From assembly GCA_052143535.1 (NCBI GenBank), contig JBKQSS010000066.1:1-64000 (forward strand): a stretch of DNA of 64,000 bases. The letters are read 5' to 3'. The notes under the pieces are model-generated. The model searched no databases. It was given only the letters and a program-made list of their open reading frames with translations, and was not told the DNA's origin. Source of the DNA: JADGRA01 sp052143535 (GTDB lineage Bacteria > Myxococcota > Myxococcia > Myxococcales > Myxococcaceae). Both the position numbers and the translations under genes were made by a program. This document shows, one piece after another, positions 16,624 to 24,708 of this stretch; position 1 is the stretch's first letter; every line of letters begins with the position of its first letter.

Positions 16624-17100
16624 ATGCAATTCACTCCTCATCTCACCTTCCCCGGTCAGTGCGAGGCGGCGTTCAAATTTTACGAGAGGTTTCTGGGCGG
16701 CAAGATCATGACCATGCTGACCTACGGGGATTCTCCGATGGCGGCCCAAATCTCACCGGAATGGCACAGCAAAATCGTACACGCCAGCATGACTGTTGGA
16801 GCGAGCCGTTTAGTCGGCGCCGACGTTCTCGGTGAGCAGTACCAGCCGCCGCAAGGCTTCTTCGTTCTGTTGACGACCGACGAGGCTGCGGAGGCGGAGC
16901 GAGCGTTCCGCGCCCTCGCCGAAACCGGCACCGTGCTGATGGCGGCGCAAAATACCTTCTGGTCTTCGTACTTCGGGGTGCTCATCGATCGATTTGGAAT
17001 ACCGTGGGAAATCAGCTGCGAGCAGAAAAAGGACCGGCACCCTGTCGGCTACGGTTCAGCGAGGAGCGGCTCACTCGAGGACGACAAGAGGAACTTCTGA
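16624..17100 (+). CDS. VOC-superfamily protein, PhnB/glyoxalase-like
   Basis: A 158-residue protein of the PhnB-like branch of the vicinal-oxygen-chelate fold: FTPHLTFPGQCEAAFKFYERFLGG, ILTYGDSPMA-type loop, HASMTVGASRLVGAD, GFFVLLTTDEAAEAERAF and SSYFGVLIDRFGIPWEI. The conserved FG...D.FG.xW ending is intact. PhnB-like proteins are mostly of unknown substrate. It begins 40 bp after the extended SDR on the same strand and may be the fourth gene of that operon. The last 25 residues (charged, Gly/Ser-rich) run beyond the family core. Confidence 0.83.
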   Translation: MQFTPHLTFPGQCEAAFKFYERFLGGKIMTMLTYGDSPMAAQISPEWHSKIVHASMTVGASRLVGADVLGEQYQPPQGFFVLLTTDEAAEAERAFRALAETGTVLMAAQNTFWSSYFGVLIDRFGIPWEISCEQKKDRHPVGYGSARSGSLEDDKRNF

Positions 17101-17389
17101 GTGCGCACGCTCGCCAGCAAGCGGGCTCGAACCCGGGGCCGGTGGGCGGTGTGCAGCCCGCGCACCACGCCCTACGGGGTCACCGTCGACCGCGCGCTGC
17201 AAGAGCAATGGGGGCCCTTGCCGGGCGTTTTTTCTGAAGCATGCCTTCGTGTGCCGACGAACTTCGAGTGCTATCCCGTGACGCTCCGTCTGCCACTCTA
17301 GTCACCGGCGCCCTCGCCCTGTTGGCGGGACGGCACCCATTCTCTGGCGCGCCAGGCGCGGGTAGCATTTCCTGGTGAAAGGGCAAGTC
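17101..17389. other. Intergenic stretch before the hybrid kinase, no gene accepted
   Basis: A GTG-led frame (17101-17301) begins at the stop of the VOC gene but gives an Arg/Thr-rich translation without family resemblance. The rest probably holds the promoter of the histidine kinase; no clear -35/-10 pair stands out. Confidence 0.35.
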
Positions 17390-19513
17390 ATGAAGCTTGA
17401 AGGCGGCGTCCCCTCGCGACGCGCTAGGGAAACGTCCGATGCCGCGCGGCTGGTGCGGAGCTTCCTGTGGATCATCCTTTCCGGGTTTGTTCTCTATGTC
17501 GTCCTAGAGATCTGGATCAATCCTCATGCCATGCGCCGCTACGTCGTTCAGGCGGCCCTGGCGATTGCCATCATCGGGGCAATGATGTGGATGGTGCGGC
17601 TTGGGCGCGCCCGACTTGCAGCGGTGGTGTGCATCGTCTGGGCGTGGGCCTTCTTCACGGTGAACGCGTACACCGGCGGGGGGATTCGCGGGTCGGCCTC
17701 CATCGGGTACCTGGTGACGGTTGTCACTGCTGGGCTGCTCATCGGCCGCGGGGCAGCTGCGGTCACAGCGGTCGCTTCGATTCTGACGGGACTCGGGCTC
17801 GTCGTCCTGGAGGCCCAAGGAAAGCTTCCCGCATCGGCGGCGAGCAGCTCACCCTTGGATTTCTGGGCCAACCTCTCGCTCTTCTGTGCCGCGACGGTCG
17901 CGCTCCAGGTCCTGGCGGCTCGCATCCTGCGTGCTTCGGAAGAACGCTACCGCCTGCTGGTGGACCGGGCCCGCGACGCCATCTTCACGCTCACGCCGGA
18001 GGGGGCCTTCTCCTCGGTCAATCCCGCCTTCGAGAGCATGACCGGGTGGCGCACCGCCGACTCGATTGGGAAGCCGTTCGTGGAAGTCATCGCCACGCCC
18101 GAGGACCAGCGCACCTGGGCGGCATTCCTCGCGGCCCCGGATGCAAAGCAACGACATTCGCTCGAGTTACGAGTCCGCAAGCGTGACGGCGGCACGGTTG
18201 ACCTCGACGTCAACCTAGCGGTCTCGCGCGACTCGACAGTGGCAACCTTGGGAATCGCACGCGACGTGACAGAGCGGAAGGAAGAGGAGCAAAAGCGAGC
18301 GCGGCTCGAATCCCAGCTCAGACAGTCGCAGAAGATGGAGGCGGTCGGGACATTGGCGGGCGGCATCGCACACGACTTCAACAACGTCCTCACGGCGATT
18401 ATTGGTCACGCCCAGTTGCTGCAGGACGACGCGCCAGCCGGAAGCAAGCTTCAGGAGAGCTCGGGCGAAATCCTCAAGGCTGGAGCGCGGGCAGGCGACG
18501 TGGTCCGCCAGCTTCTGACGTTCGCCAGAACGAACGTTCACGAGCGCCGAGTCATCCGGCTGCAGACGGTGCTTCGCGAAGCCCTTCAGCTGATGCGCGC
18601 CTCGGTGCCGACTTCCGTCGAGATGGAGATGAAGGTCGACGCGGCCGCGCCGCCGGTGCTCGCGGACCCAACGCAGATGCATCAGGTCATCGTCAATCTC
18701 GTCGCCAATGCGGCCGGCGCGATGCGTGAACGTGGTGGTCGTCTCACCGTCCTTTTGGAGACACTCGCAATTGGTGAGCCGCCCTCAGCGTCTTCACCTG
18801 CGCTACCGGCAGGCCGCTACGTCCGAGTGGCCGTCACGGACACTGGTCATGGGATGGATGCCCGCGTTTTGGAGCGCATCTTCGAGCCCTTCTTCACGAC
18901 CAAGCCCGATGGCGAAGGCACCGGACTTGGTCTGGCCGTAGTGCACAGCATCATCCAAGACCACGAAGGCCACATCAACGTGAAGAGCGAGCCGGGAGTG
19001 GGCACCACGGTCGACGTCTTCCTCAGGGCTTTGGAGGGGGACCATGCCCCGCTATCGCCGCGACCGCTGGAAGCGGTGATGCGCGGGCATGGAGAGCGAC
19101 TTCTCATCATCGATGATGAGCCAGCCATCGCCCGGGTGCTGGCCGAACAACTGGAGCGTCTCGGGTACACGGTGACCACCGCGACCGACCCTGAGGAAGC
19201 GCTGGAGGTCCTCACCGAAGACCCCACCGACTTTGACCTCGCCATCACCGACTTGCAGATGCCCCGCATGGACGGAGTCCAGCTGGCGGCGCGCCTGGCG
19301 GCGGTGCGTCCTAGCCTGCCCGTGGTGCTCATCACCGGCAATCGCATGAGCGTGCCTTCCACCGTGATGCGGGCCGCCGGCGTCCGCGAAGTCGTGGATA
19401 AGCCCTTTCAGATTCGTGAACTGTGCCGAGCCATCCGTACGGCGCTGGACGGCCCACCAGAACCTGGCGCGGCTGAGTTCGCCGACGCGGGCCCGAGCGC
19501 ACCCAAGTCGTAA
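17390..19513 (+). CDS. Hybrid sensor histidine kinase (membrane, PAS, HisKA, HATPase, receiver)
   Basis: About 707 residues. Five to six hydrophobic segments (residues 22-40, 52-70, 76-92, 104-140, 160-180) form a membrane sensor. A PAS domain follows (186-295), then a HisKA box with His328 in GGIAHDFNNVLTAI, a HATPase (N-box NLVANAAGAM, DTGHGM, EPFFTTKPDGEGTGLGL) and a C-terminal receiver with LLIIDDEPAI, phospho-Asp in AITDLQMPRMDG and Lys in DKPF. It should autophosphorylate and pass phosphate to its own receiver, then perhaps to an Hpt protein. The ATG at 17390 is preceded by GAAAGGG; a GTG at 17375 is less likely. The signal is unknown. The next gene encodes a lone receiver. Confidence 0.9.
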   Translation: MKLEGGVPSRRARETSDAARLVRSFLWIILSGFVLYVVLEIWINPHAMRRYVVQAALAIAIIGAMMWMVRLGRARLAAVVCIVWAWAFFTVNAYTGGGIRGSASIGYLVTVVTAGLLIGRGAAAVTAVASILTGLGLVVLEAQGKLPASAASSSPLDFWANLSLFCAATVALQVLAARILRASEERYRLLVDRARDAIFTLTPEGAFSSVNPAFESMTGWRTADSIGKPFVEVIATPEDQRTWAAFLAAPDAKQRHSLELRVRKRDGGTVDLDVNLAVSRDSTVATLGIARDVTERKEEEQKRARLESQLRQSQKMEAVGTLAGGIAHDFNNVLTAIIGHAQLLQDDAPAGSKLQESSGEILKAGARAGDVVRQLLTFARTNVHERRVIRLQTVLREALQLMRASVPTSVEMEMKVDAAAPPVLADPTQMHQVIVNLVANAAGAMRERGGRLTVLLETLAIGEPPSASSPALPAGRYVRVAVTDTGHGMDARVLERIFEPFFTTKPDGEGTGLGLAVVHSIIQDHEGHINVKSEPGVGTTVDVFLRALEGDHAPLSPRPLEAVMRGHGERLLIIDDEPAIARVLAEQLERLGYTVTTATDPEEALEVLTEDPTDFDLAITDLQMPRMDGVQLAARLAAVRPSLPVVLITGNRMSVPSTVMRAAGVREVVDKPFQIRELCRAIRTALDGPPEPGAAEFADAGPSAPKS

Positions 19514-19707
19514 GCAGGCTCAGCCCCGAGCTGGCACGCCGCGCCCATCGACGTCCAGCTGCCGCGGCAGCTCATGGCCAAGCAACGCCCTTTCTAGCCG
19601 GGTCCCAGAAGCCCCGCGCCGCCCCCTCGGACCCAGCCTACCCTAGCGCAAACCCGCGTCCTGGCTGGGGTGGTGGCTGGCCCACGCTTTGCGCTTCAGC
19701 ACCTCAC

Positions 19708-20247
19708 ATGGAGCCCTACCCCCGGACTGTCCTTGTCGTCGACGATGAGGAAAACCTCCTCAGCGCACTCGAACGCACCCTGCGGCGCGAGAACTACACG
19801 GTACTCACGGCGAGCGAGGCGGCCGAGGCCCTCGCCGTCTTGAAGCAACGCCAAGTGGACGTGGTGGTGTCAGACCAACTCATGCCCAACATGAGCGGCC
19901 TCGACTTCCTCAAAGAAGTCCGCGCCCTGCACCCGGACGTGGTGCGCATCATGCTCACCGGCCACGCCGAGGTGTCGACCGCGGTGGAGGCCATTAACGA
20001 GGGAGAGATTTTTCGCTTCCTCACCAAGCCCTGGGAGGATGCGGAGTTAAAGGTGGCGCTGCACCTCGCCTTCGACAGAGTGGCCGCGGAACGCTGCAAC
20101 CGGGGGCTGCTGGCGGCGGCACATCACCAGCGGGTGCTGCTCGCGCAGCTCGAGCACCAGCACCCCGGCCTTCGCCACCTGTTGCGCGACGAAGACGGCG
20201 CGTTGATTGTCGACAAAGAGGACCAAGCCAGCCTGGCCATTGGCTAG
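19708..20247 (+). CDS. Response regulator, receiver domain without output domain
   Basis: A 179-residue protein with a full receiver domain (residues 7-125): acidic VVDDEEN, phospho-Asp56 in VVVSDQLMP, Thr in IMLTGHAE and Lys107 in FLTKPWE. The sequence resembles receivers of RpfG/HD-GYP-type and cyclic-di-GMP regulators (NEGEIFRFLTKPW), but no HD-GYP, DNA-binding or enzymatic output follows; the tail of about 55 residues is a plain helix. It probably shuttles phosphate or acts by protein contact. It ends 25 bp before the start of the following kinase, so the two are likely co-expressed and may be partners. Confidence 0.85.
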   Translation: MEPYPRTVLVVDDEENLLSALERTLRRENYTVLTASEAAEALAVLKQRQVDVVVSDQLMPNMSGLDFLKEVRALHPDVVRIMLTGHAEVSTAVEAINEGEIFRFLTKPWEDAELKVALHLAFDRVAAERCNRGLLAAAHHQRVLLAQLEHQHPGLRHLLRDEDGALIVDKEDQASLAIG

Positions 20248-20272
20248 TCCGCTTTTCAGGCCACCCCACGTT

Positions 20273-22351
20273 ATGGCCGCGCCCCTCCCTGCCCTGGTGG
20301 TGTCCACTGTGTCGCCGGACACGGACCTGCTCGCCACCCTGACCGGCGCCGGCCTCGAAGTCCGCCCCGTCACCCCAAGCGAGGCGCTGCGACAAGTCGG
20401 CGGCGGAGCGGCGGACAGCGTGGTGTGCGAACCAGTCCCCAACTGGCGCCTTTTGGTGTCCCGGCTGAGCGCCGCGGGGGCCGCCACGGTGCTCTACTTG
20501 GGCGACGTTCCGGAGCCAGCGGCCCTCCCGGCAGGTGTCTACGCCGTGCACTCCCTGGCCGAGTTGGTGCCGCTCTTGGCACGCGCCCAGGCCGAGCGTC
20601 GCGCCGCCCGGGCCAACGCGCTCGGGCCCACCCTCGAGGAGCGGGTGGAGGAAGCGGAACGCTTCGCCGACGCCGTCCAGGGCCTCCATACCCTGGCGGA
20701 GCTCAGCGAAATTTTGCGCGACACCGTCGTCCGCGCGCGGGCGCTGGCCCAGGCAGACCGGGCGACAGTGTGGCTCACCGACGCCGCTGGGGGGCTCGGA
20801 CTGGCGGCCATCGACCCCCCCGAGCCGGGGCCGCTCGACGAGCGCGCCATTGGCCTGGCCGAGGCTGCCGTTCGGGACTTCGTCCCGCTGGTGCACGCCG
20901 ATGGCGAAGCGGCGCCGGAGGCAGCCCTCGCGGTGCAGCGGCGGACCGGTGAGCGTCCGGGGGCCCTCCTTGCCTTGCCCCTCGTCCGGGGCGCCTCGTG
21001 CCTCGGCGCCTTGGAGCTAGTGCGCCGTCCGGGGCTCCCCGGCTTTGCCGACGCCACTCTGCACCGGATGGAAGCCTGGGCGGCGCAGGTGGCGGTGGCA
21101 GTGGCCAATGCCCAGCTCAACGGACGGCTGCGCGAGGCGCGGGCCGAAGTGCTGACCGCCAACGCCGCGCTCGAGTGCAAGGTCGAGGAGCGGACCGAAC
21201 TGGTGGTCCGCGCCAAGCGCGAATGGGAGCGCACCTTCGACGCCATTACCGAGCCCATCGTGCTCCAGGAGGGCTTCGTCGTCCGACGCGCCAACCTCGC
21301 CTATGCCCGCGCAGCGGGCCGGGACGTCCGGAAGGTGGTGGGAGAAACCTGCCACTCACTCTTGGCCGGCAGCGACAGCCCATGCCGCGGCTGTCCCATC
21401 CAAGACGGCGGCGGAGAACTCAGCCTCCCCGACGGTCGGCGCCTCCACGCCACGGCCTTCCAGTTGTCCGAGAACGCCGACGTCCGGCGAACGGTGCTGC
21501 ACTACCAGGACGTCACGGCGCGACGGGCACTGGAGGACAAACTGCGTGCCACCGAGCGCCTGGCGTCACTTGGTCAGCTGGCCAGCGGCGCCTCGCAGGA
21601 AATCAACAATCCACTCGGCTACGTCATCGCCAACCTTCAGTCGCTCCAGGCAACGCTGCGCGAGGTGGAAGCAGGCGCGGACACGCTCGAGCGGGCGGCC
21701 CTCCTGTGCGGCCAGAATGCCCCAGCCGAGGCGGTCCGTGCGCTCGCCGCCATCCCGGCGCGCGAGCACGCCACCGAAGGGTTGGAGGCCGTTGCCGAGG
21801 CGCTCCAGGGCGCTCAGCGCATCTCCGGCATCGTCAAGGGGTTGCGCGAGCTGGCCCGGCAGGACCTCGGGCGAATGGAGGTGCTGGACGTGAATGCCAG
21901 TGTCTCGCGCGCCGTCCGAAACGAGTTGCAGCACATGCCGCCAGGCACCGTCCACGCCTCGCTCGCGGCGCGACAGCGCGTCTGTGGCGCACCGCTGCAG
22001 CTCGACTCCGCGGTGGGGGCGCTGTTGCGTAATGCCCGACAGGCATGTCCAGCGGGGCCGGTCCAGGTGCGCACCCGGGATGAAGGCACGGAGCTGGTGG
22101 TGGAGGTGCAGGACGCCGGCGCCGGCATCGCCCCGGCCATCCTCCCTCGCATTTTCGAGCCCTTCTTCACCACCCGCGGTGGCCAGGCGGCGGTGGGCCT
22201 GGGCCTGACGCTGGCCTACGGCGTCATCCAGCGGCACGGCGGACGCATTGACGTCGCAAGCAGCGCGGGCCAGGGCACCACCGTCACCCTTCGTCTGCCG
22301 GCAGCCGCCGACGCGGCGGCGAATGTTCCAGCGGTCCACGCCAGCGGCTGA
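20273..22351 (+). CDS. GAF-PAS sensor kinase-like protein lacking the phospho-acceptor histidine
   Basis: A 692-residue soluble protein. Domains in order are a degenerate receiver-like fold (5-105), a GAF domain (140-290), a coiled linker (285-318), a PAS domain with a C-x-x-C pair (320-420), a HisKA-like helix pair (425-580) and an HATPase (590-690: DAGAGI, EPFFTT, VGLGLTLAYG). In the H-box, where family members read GVAHEINNPL, this one reads GASQEINNPL: residue 442 is Gln (CAG at 21596-21598). The ATPase pocket looks intact. So the protein may bind ATP yet not phosphorylate itself, acting as a partner or phosphatase, or a base error may lie here. The ATG at 20273 follows the receiver gene's stop. 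Confidence 0.85.
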   Translation: MAAPLPALVVSTVSPDTDLLATLTGAGLEVRPVTPSEALRQVGGGAADSVVCEPVPNWRLLVSRLSAAGAATVLYLGDVPEPAALPAGVYAVHSLAELVPLLARAQAERRAARANALGPTLEERVEEAERFADAVQGLHTLAELSEILRDTVVRARALAQADRATVWLTDAAGGLGLAAIDPPEPGPLDERAIGLAEAAVRDFVPLVHADGEAAPEAALAVQRRTGERPGALLALPLVRGASCLGALELVRRPGLPGFADATLHRMEAWAAQVAVAVANAQLNGRLREARAEVLTANAALECKVEERTELVVRAKREWERTFDAITEPIVLQEGFVVRRANLAYARAAGRDVRKVVGETCHSLLAGSDSPCRGCPIQDGGGELSLPDGRRLHATAFQLSENADVRRTVLHYQDVTARRALEDKLRATERLASLGQLASGASQEINNPLGYVIANLQSLQATLREVEAGADTLERAALLCGQNAPAEAVRALAAIPAREHATEGLEAVAEALQGAQRISGIVKGLRELARQDLGRMEVLDVNASVSRAVRNELQHMPPGTVHASLAARQRVCGAPLQLDSAVGALLRNARQACPAGPVQVRTRDEGTELVVEVQDAGAGIAPAILPRIFEPFFTTRGGQAAVGLGLTLAYGVIQRHGGRIDVASSAGQGTTVTLRLPAAADAAANVPAVHASG

Positions 22352-22389
22352 AAGCGTCGGTCCGGCCGACACAACTGTCCCGGCAGGCG

Positions 22390-23670
22390 CTAAAGCAAGA
22401 GCCGCACCGGGTGCTCCAGCAAAGCCTTCACTTCCTGGAGGTACTGGGCGCCGAGCGCGCCGTCCACCACCCGGTGGTCCCCGGAGAAGGTAACGCTCAT
22501 GGTTTTGCGCACCACCGGCTTCCCGTCCCGCGCCACCACGCGGTCGGCGACAGCGCCGACTGCCAGGATGGAGGCCTGCGGGGGGTTGATGACTGCGATG
22601 AAGGCGTCGACCCCGTACATGCCGAGGTTGGACACGGTGACCGAGCCACCGGTGTACTCCTCCGGCTTGAGCGCCTTGCGGCGGGCCCGCTCGGCCAGTG
22701 TCTTGGCTTCCCCGGCAATGGCGCCAAGCGACTTGAAGTCCGCGTCGCGGATGATGGGAGTGATGAGGCCGTCTTCGATGGCCACCGCGATGCCGACGTC
22801 GGCGGTGTGAAACTGAAGGACGCGGTCCCCTTGAAACGAGACGTTGACCTTGGGCACTGCGTGCAGCGCCAGGGCGGCGGCTTTGACGATGAAGTCATTG
22901 ACCGACACCTTCACCTCGGCGGCCTTGGCCTCTTCCCGAAGGGCCAGAACCGCCTCCATGTCGACCTCGATGGAGAGATAGAAGTGCGGCACACCGGGCT
23001 TCACTTCCGCCATGCGCTGGGCGATGACTTTCCGCATGCTGCTCAGCGCCAGCACCTCCGGCTCGGTGCGGCTAAACGACAGGTCGCGGGACGTCCGGGC
23101 CGCTGGCGCCTCGCTCATGGCGGCCTGAATGTCGCGCTTGACGATACGGCCCTGAGGCCCCGAGCCCTGCACCGCACCGAGGTCCACCCCGGCGTGCTGG
23201 GCCATCCGCTTGGCCAAGGGGGAGGCCCGTAGGCGGCCTGCCCCGCTGGCCGCTGCTTCGCCAGGACGCAGTTGCACCACCTGCGCCGGCGTGCTGACAC
23301 GCGGAGCTGCTGAAGCTGACGGTGCAGGTTTCGGTGGCGGTGCGGCGGCCGGAGGCGGGGCGGCCTTCGGCGGCGCTTCGACTGAAGTGGGAGCAGGCGT
23401 CGGTGCTGCGCTCGGGACTTCGATGCTCTCGCCTTTGCGTCCGAGGTAGGCGATGGGAGCGCCCACCTGGGCGACTTCGCCCTCGGGGACGAGGATTTTC
23501 AACAGTACCCCGTCGTCGTATACCTCCACCTCGAGGTTGGACTTGTCCGTTTCCACCTCGGCGATGGCGTCGCCGGTGGAAACCTTGTCCCCCTCCTTTC
23601 TCAGCCACTTGAGAATTTTCCCCTCCTTCATGGTCGGGGAAAGTGCCGGCAGCTGGATTTCGGTGGCCAT
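22390..23670 (-). CDS. pdhC: Dihydrolipoamide acetyltransferase, E2 of pyruvate dehydrogenase
   Basis: A 426-residue E2. There is one lipoyl domain (Lys43 in ETDKSNLEV), an Ala/Pro-rich linker (80-145), a peripheral subunit-binding domain (about 150-185, RASPLAKRMAQHAGVDL) and a catalytic acyltransferase domain ending in the motif SGDHRVVDGALGAQYL. It moves acetyl groups from the E1-bound thiamine via the lipoyl arm to CoA. It is the last gene of pdhA-pdhB-pdhC, nine bases after pdhB. No E3 (lpd) lies in the window. A lipoyl domain of this kind also occurs in branched-chain complexes, but the E1 partners argue for pyruvate. Confidence 0.93.
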   Translation of the reverse strand: MATEIQLPALSPTMKEGKILKWLRKEGDKVSTGDAIAEVETDKSNLEVEVYDDGVLLKILVPEGEVAQVGAPIAYLGRKGESIEVPSAAPTPAPTSVEAPPKAAPPPAAAPPPKPAPSASAAPRVSTPAQVVQLRPGEAAASGAGRLRASPLAKRMAQHAGVDLGAVQGSGPQGRIVKRDIQAAMSEAPAARTSRDLSFSRTEPEVLALSSMRKVIAQRMAEVKPGVPHFYLSIEVDMEAVLALREEAKAAEVKVSVNDFIVKAAALALHAVPKVNVSFQGDRVLQFHTADVGIAVAIEDGLITPIIRDADFKSLGAIAGEAKTLAERARRKALKPEEYTGGSVTVSNLGMYGVDAFIAVINPPQASILAVGAVADRVVARDGKPVVRKTMSVTFSGDHRVVDGALGAQYLQEVKALLEHPVRLLL

Positions 23671-23679
23671 GGCGTCTCG

Positions 23680-24666
23680 TCAGCCTTCCTCTCGGTACAG
23701 GACTTTCTTCACCGCGGCGATGATGCGGGCAGGGTTGACCTCGGTCGCGGCTTCCAGCGCCGCCGCGTAGCTGCGGTTCACGTCGAGCCCGGTCACCCGC
23801 TGGACTGGGGCGTCGAGCTCGTCAAAGGCCTGCGATTGGATGAGGTCCACCAGCTGCGCGCCGACGCCGCAGAAGCTCCAGCCCTCCTCGACGATGACCG
23901 CCCGGTTGGTTTTCCTGACCGAGGCGAGGATGGCCTGCTCGTCGAGTGGCTTGAGGGTGCGCAAGTCGAGCAGGTCGACGTGGATGCCCTCGGCCTCGAG
24001 TTGCCTCGCCGCCTCCTCGGCGTGGTAGTACATCCTCGACCAAGTGATGAGGGTACAGTCCGCGCCCTCGCGCTTGAGGTCGGCCTGGCCGAGCGGAAGG
24101 AAGAGCTCGCCCGCTGGCACCTCGCCCTTGACGCCGTAAAGGAGCTCGGCCTCCAAGAAGACGACGGGGTTGTCGTCGCGGATGGAGGCTTTGAGCAGAC
24201 CCTTGGCGTCGGCCGGCGTCGAGGGAGCCACCACTTTCAGCCCGGGGAAATGGGCGTAGTTGGCCTCGAGGGACTGGCTGTGCTGGGCCGCCAGCCGGCC
24301 GCCAGCTCCATTGGGCCCGCGAAACACAATCGGGCAGCGCAGCTGGCCGCCTGACATCTGCCGCACCTTCGCTGCGTTGTGGACGATTTGGTCCATGGCC
24401 AGAACGGCGAAATTCCAGGTCATCATCTCGATGACTGGCCGCAAACCCACCAACGCTGCGCCCACACCCAGCCCGGCGAAGCCGAGTTCGCTGATGGGGG
24501 TGTCCACGACGCGCGCGCTGCCAAATTTGGCGAGCAGGCCCTGTGAAACCTTATACGCGCCGTCGTAGCGGGCCACCTCCTCCCCCATCAGGAAGACGTT
24601 CGCGTCCCGCTCCATCTCCTCGGACAGCGCCTGGTTCAGCGCCTCACGCCACGCGATTTGCGCCAT
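23680..24666 (-). CDS. pdhB: Pyruvate dehydrogenase E1 component, beta subunit
   Basis: A 328-residue transketolase-like beta chain. Conserved elements are ALNQALSEEMERDANVFLMGEEVARYDGAYKVSQGL in outline, VVDTPISELGFAGLGVGAAL, the FRGPNGAGGRLAAQHSQ loop and VVAPSTPADAKGLL. With the alpha subunit it forms the heterotetrameric E1 that decarboxylates pyruvate using thiamine diphosphate. It starts 42 bp after pdhA and is followed nine bases later by pdhC. Length is normal; no oddity was seen. Confidence 0.93.
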   Translation of the reverse strand: MAQIAWREALNQALSEEMERDANVFLMGEEVARYDGAYKVSQGLLAKFGSARVVDTPISELGFAGLGVGAALVGLRPVIEMMTWNFAVLAMDQIVHNAAKVRQMSGGQLRCPIVFRGPNGAGGRLAAQHSQSLEANYAHFPGLKVVAPSTPADAKGLLKASIRDDNPVVFLEAELLYGVKGEVPAGELFLPLGQADLKREGADCTLITWSRMYYHAEEAARQLEAEGIHVDLLDLRTLKPLDEQAILASVRKTNRAVIVEEGWSFCGVGAQLVDLIQSQAFDELDAPVQRVTGLDVNRSYAAALEAATEVNPARIIAAVKKVLYREEG

Positions 24667-24708
24667 GGGAAGTTTTCTCAGCCGTCCTTTCGTCTACCGG
24701 GCAAAGGG

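Noticed and set aside
17101..17301. A GTG-led frame beginning right at the VOC stop
   Set aside because: The translation is Arg/Thr-rich with no family resemblance and fits G+C-rich shadow coding.
22356..22370. A five-base-pair hairpin (GTCGG/CCGAC) between convergent kinase and pdhC genes
   Set aside because: Short and without a T run; not convincing as a terminator.
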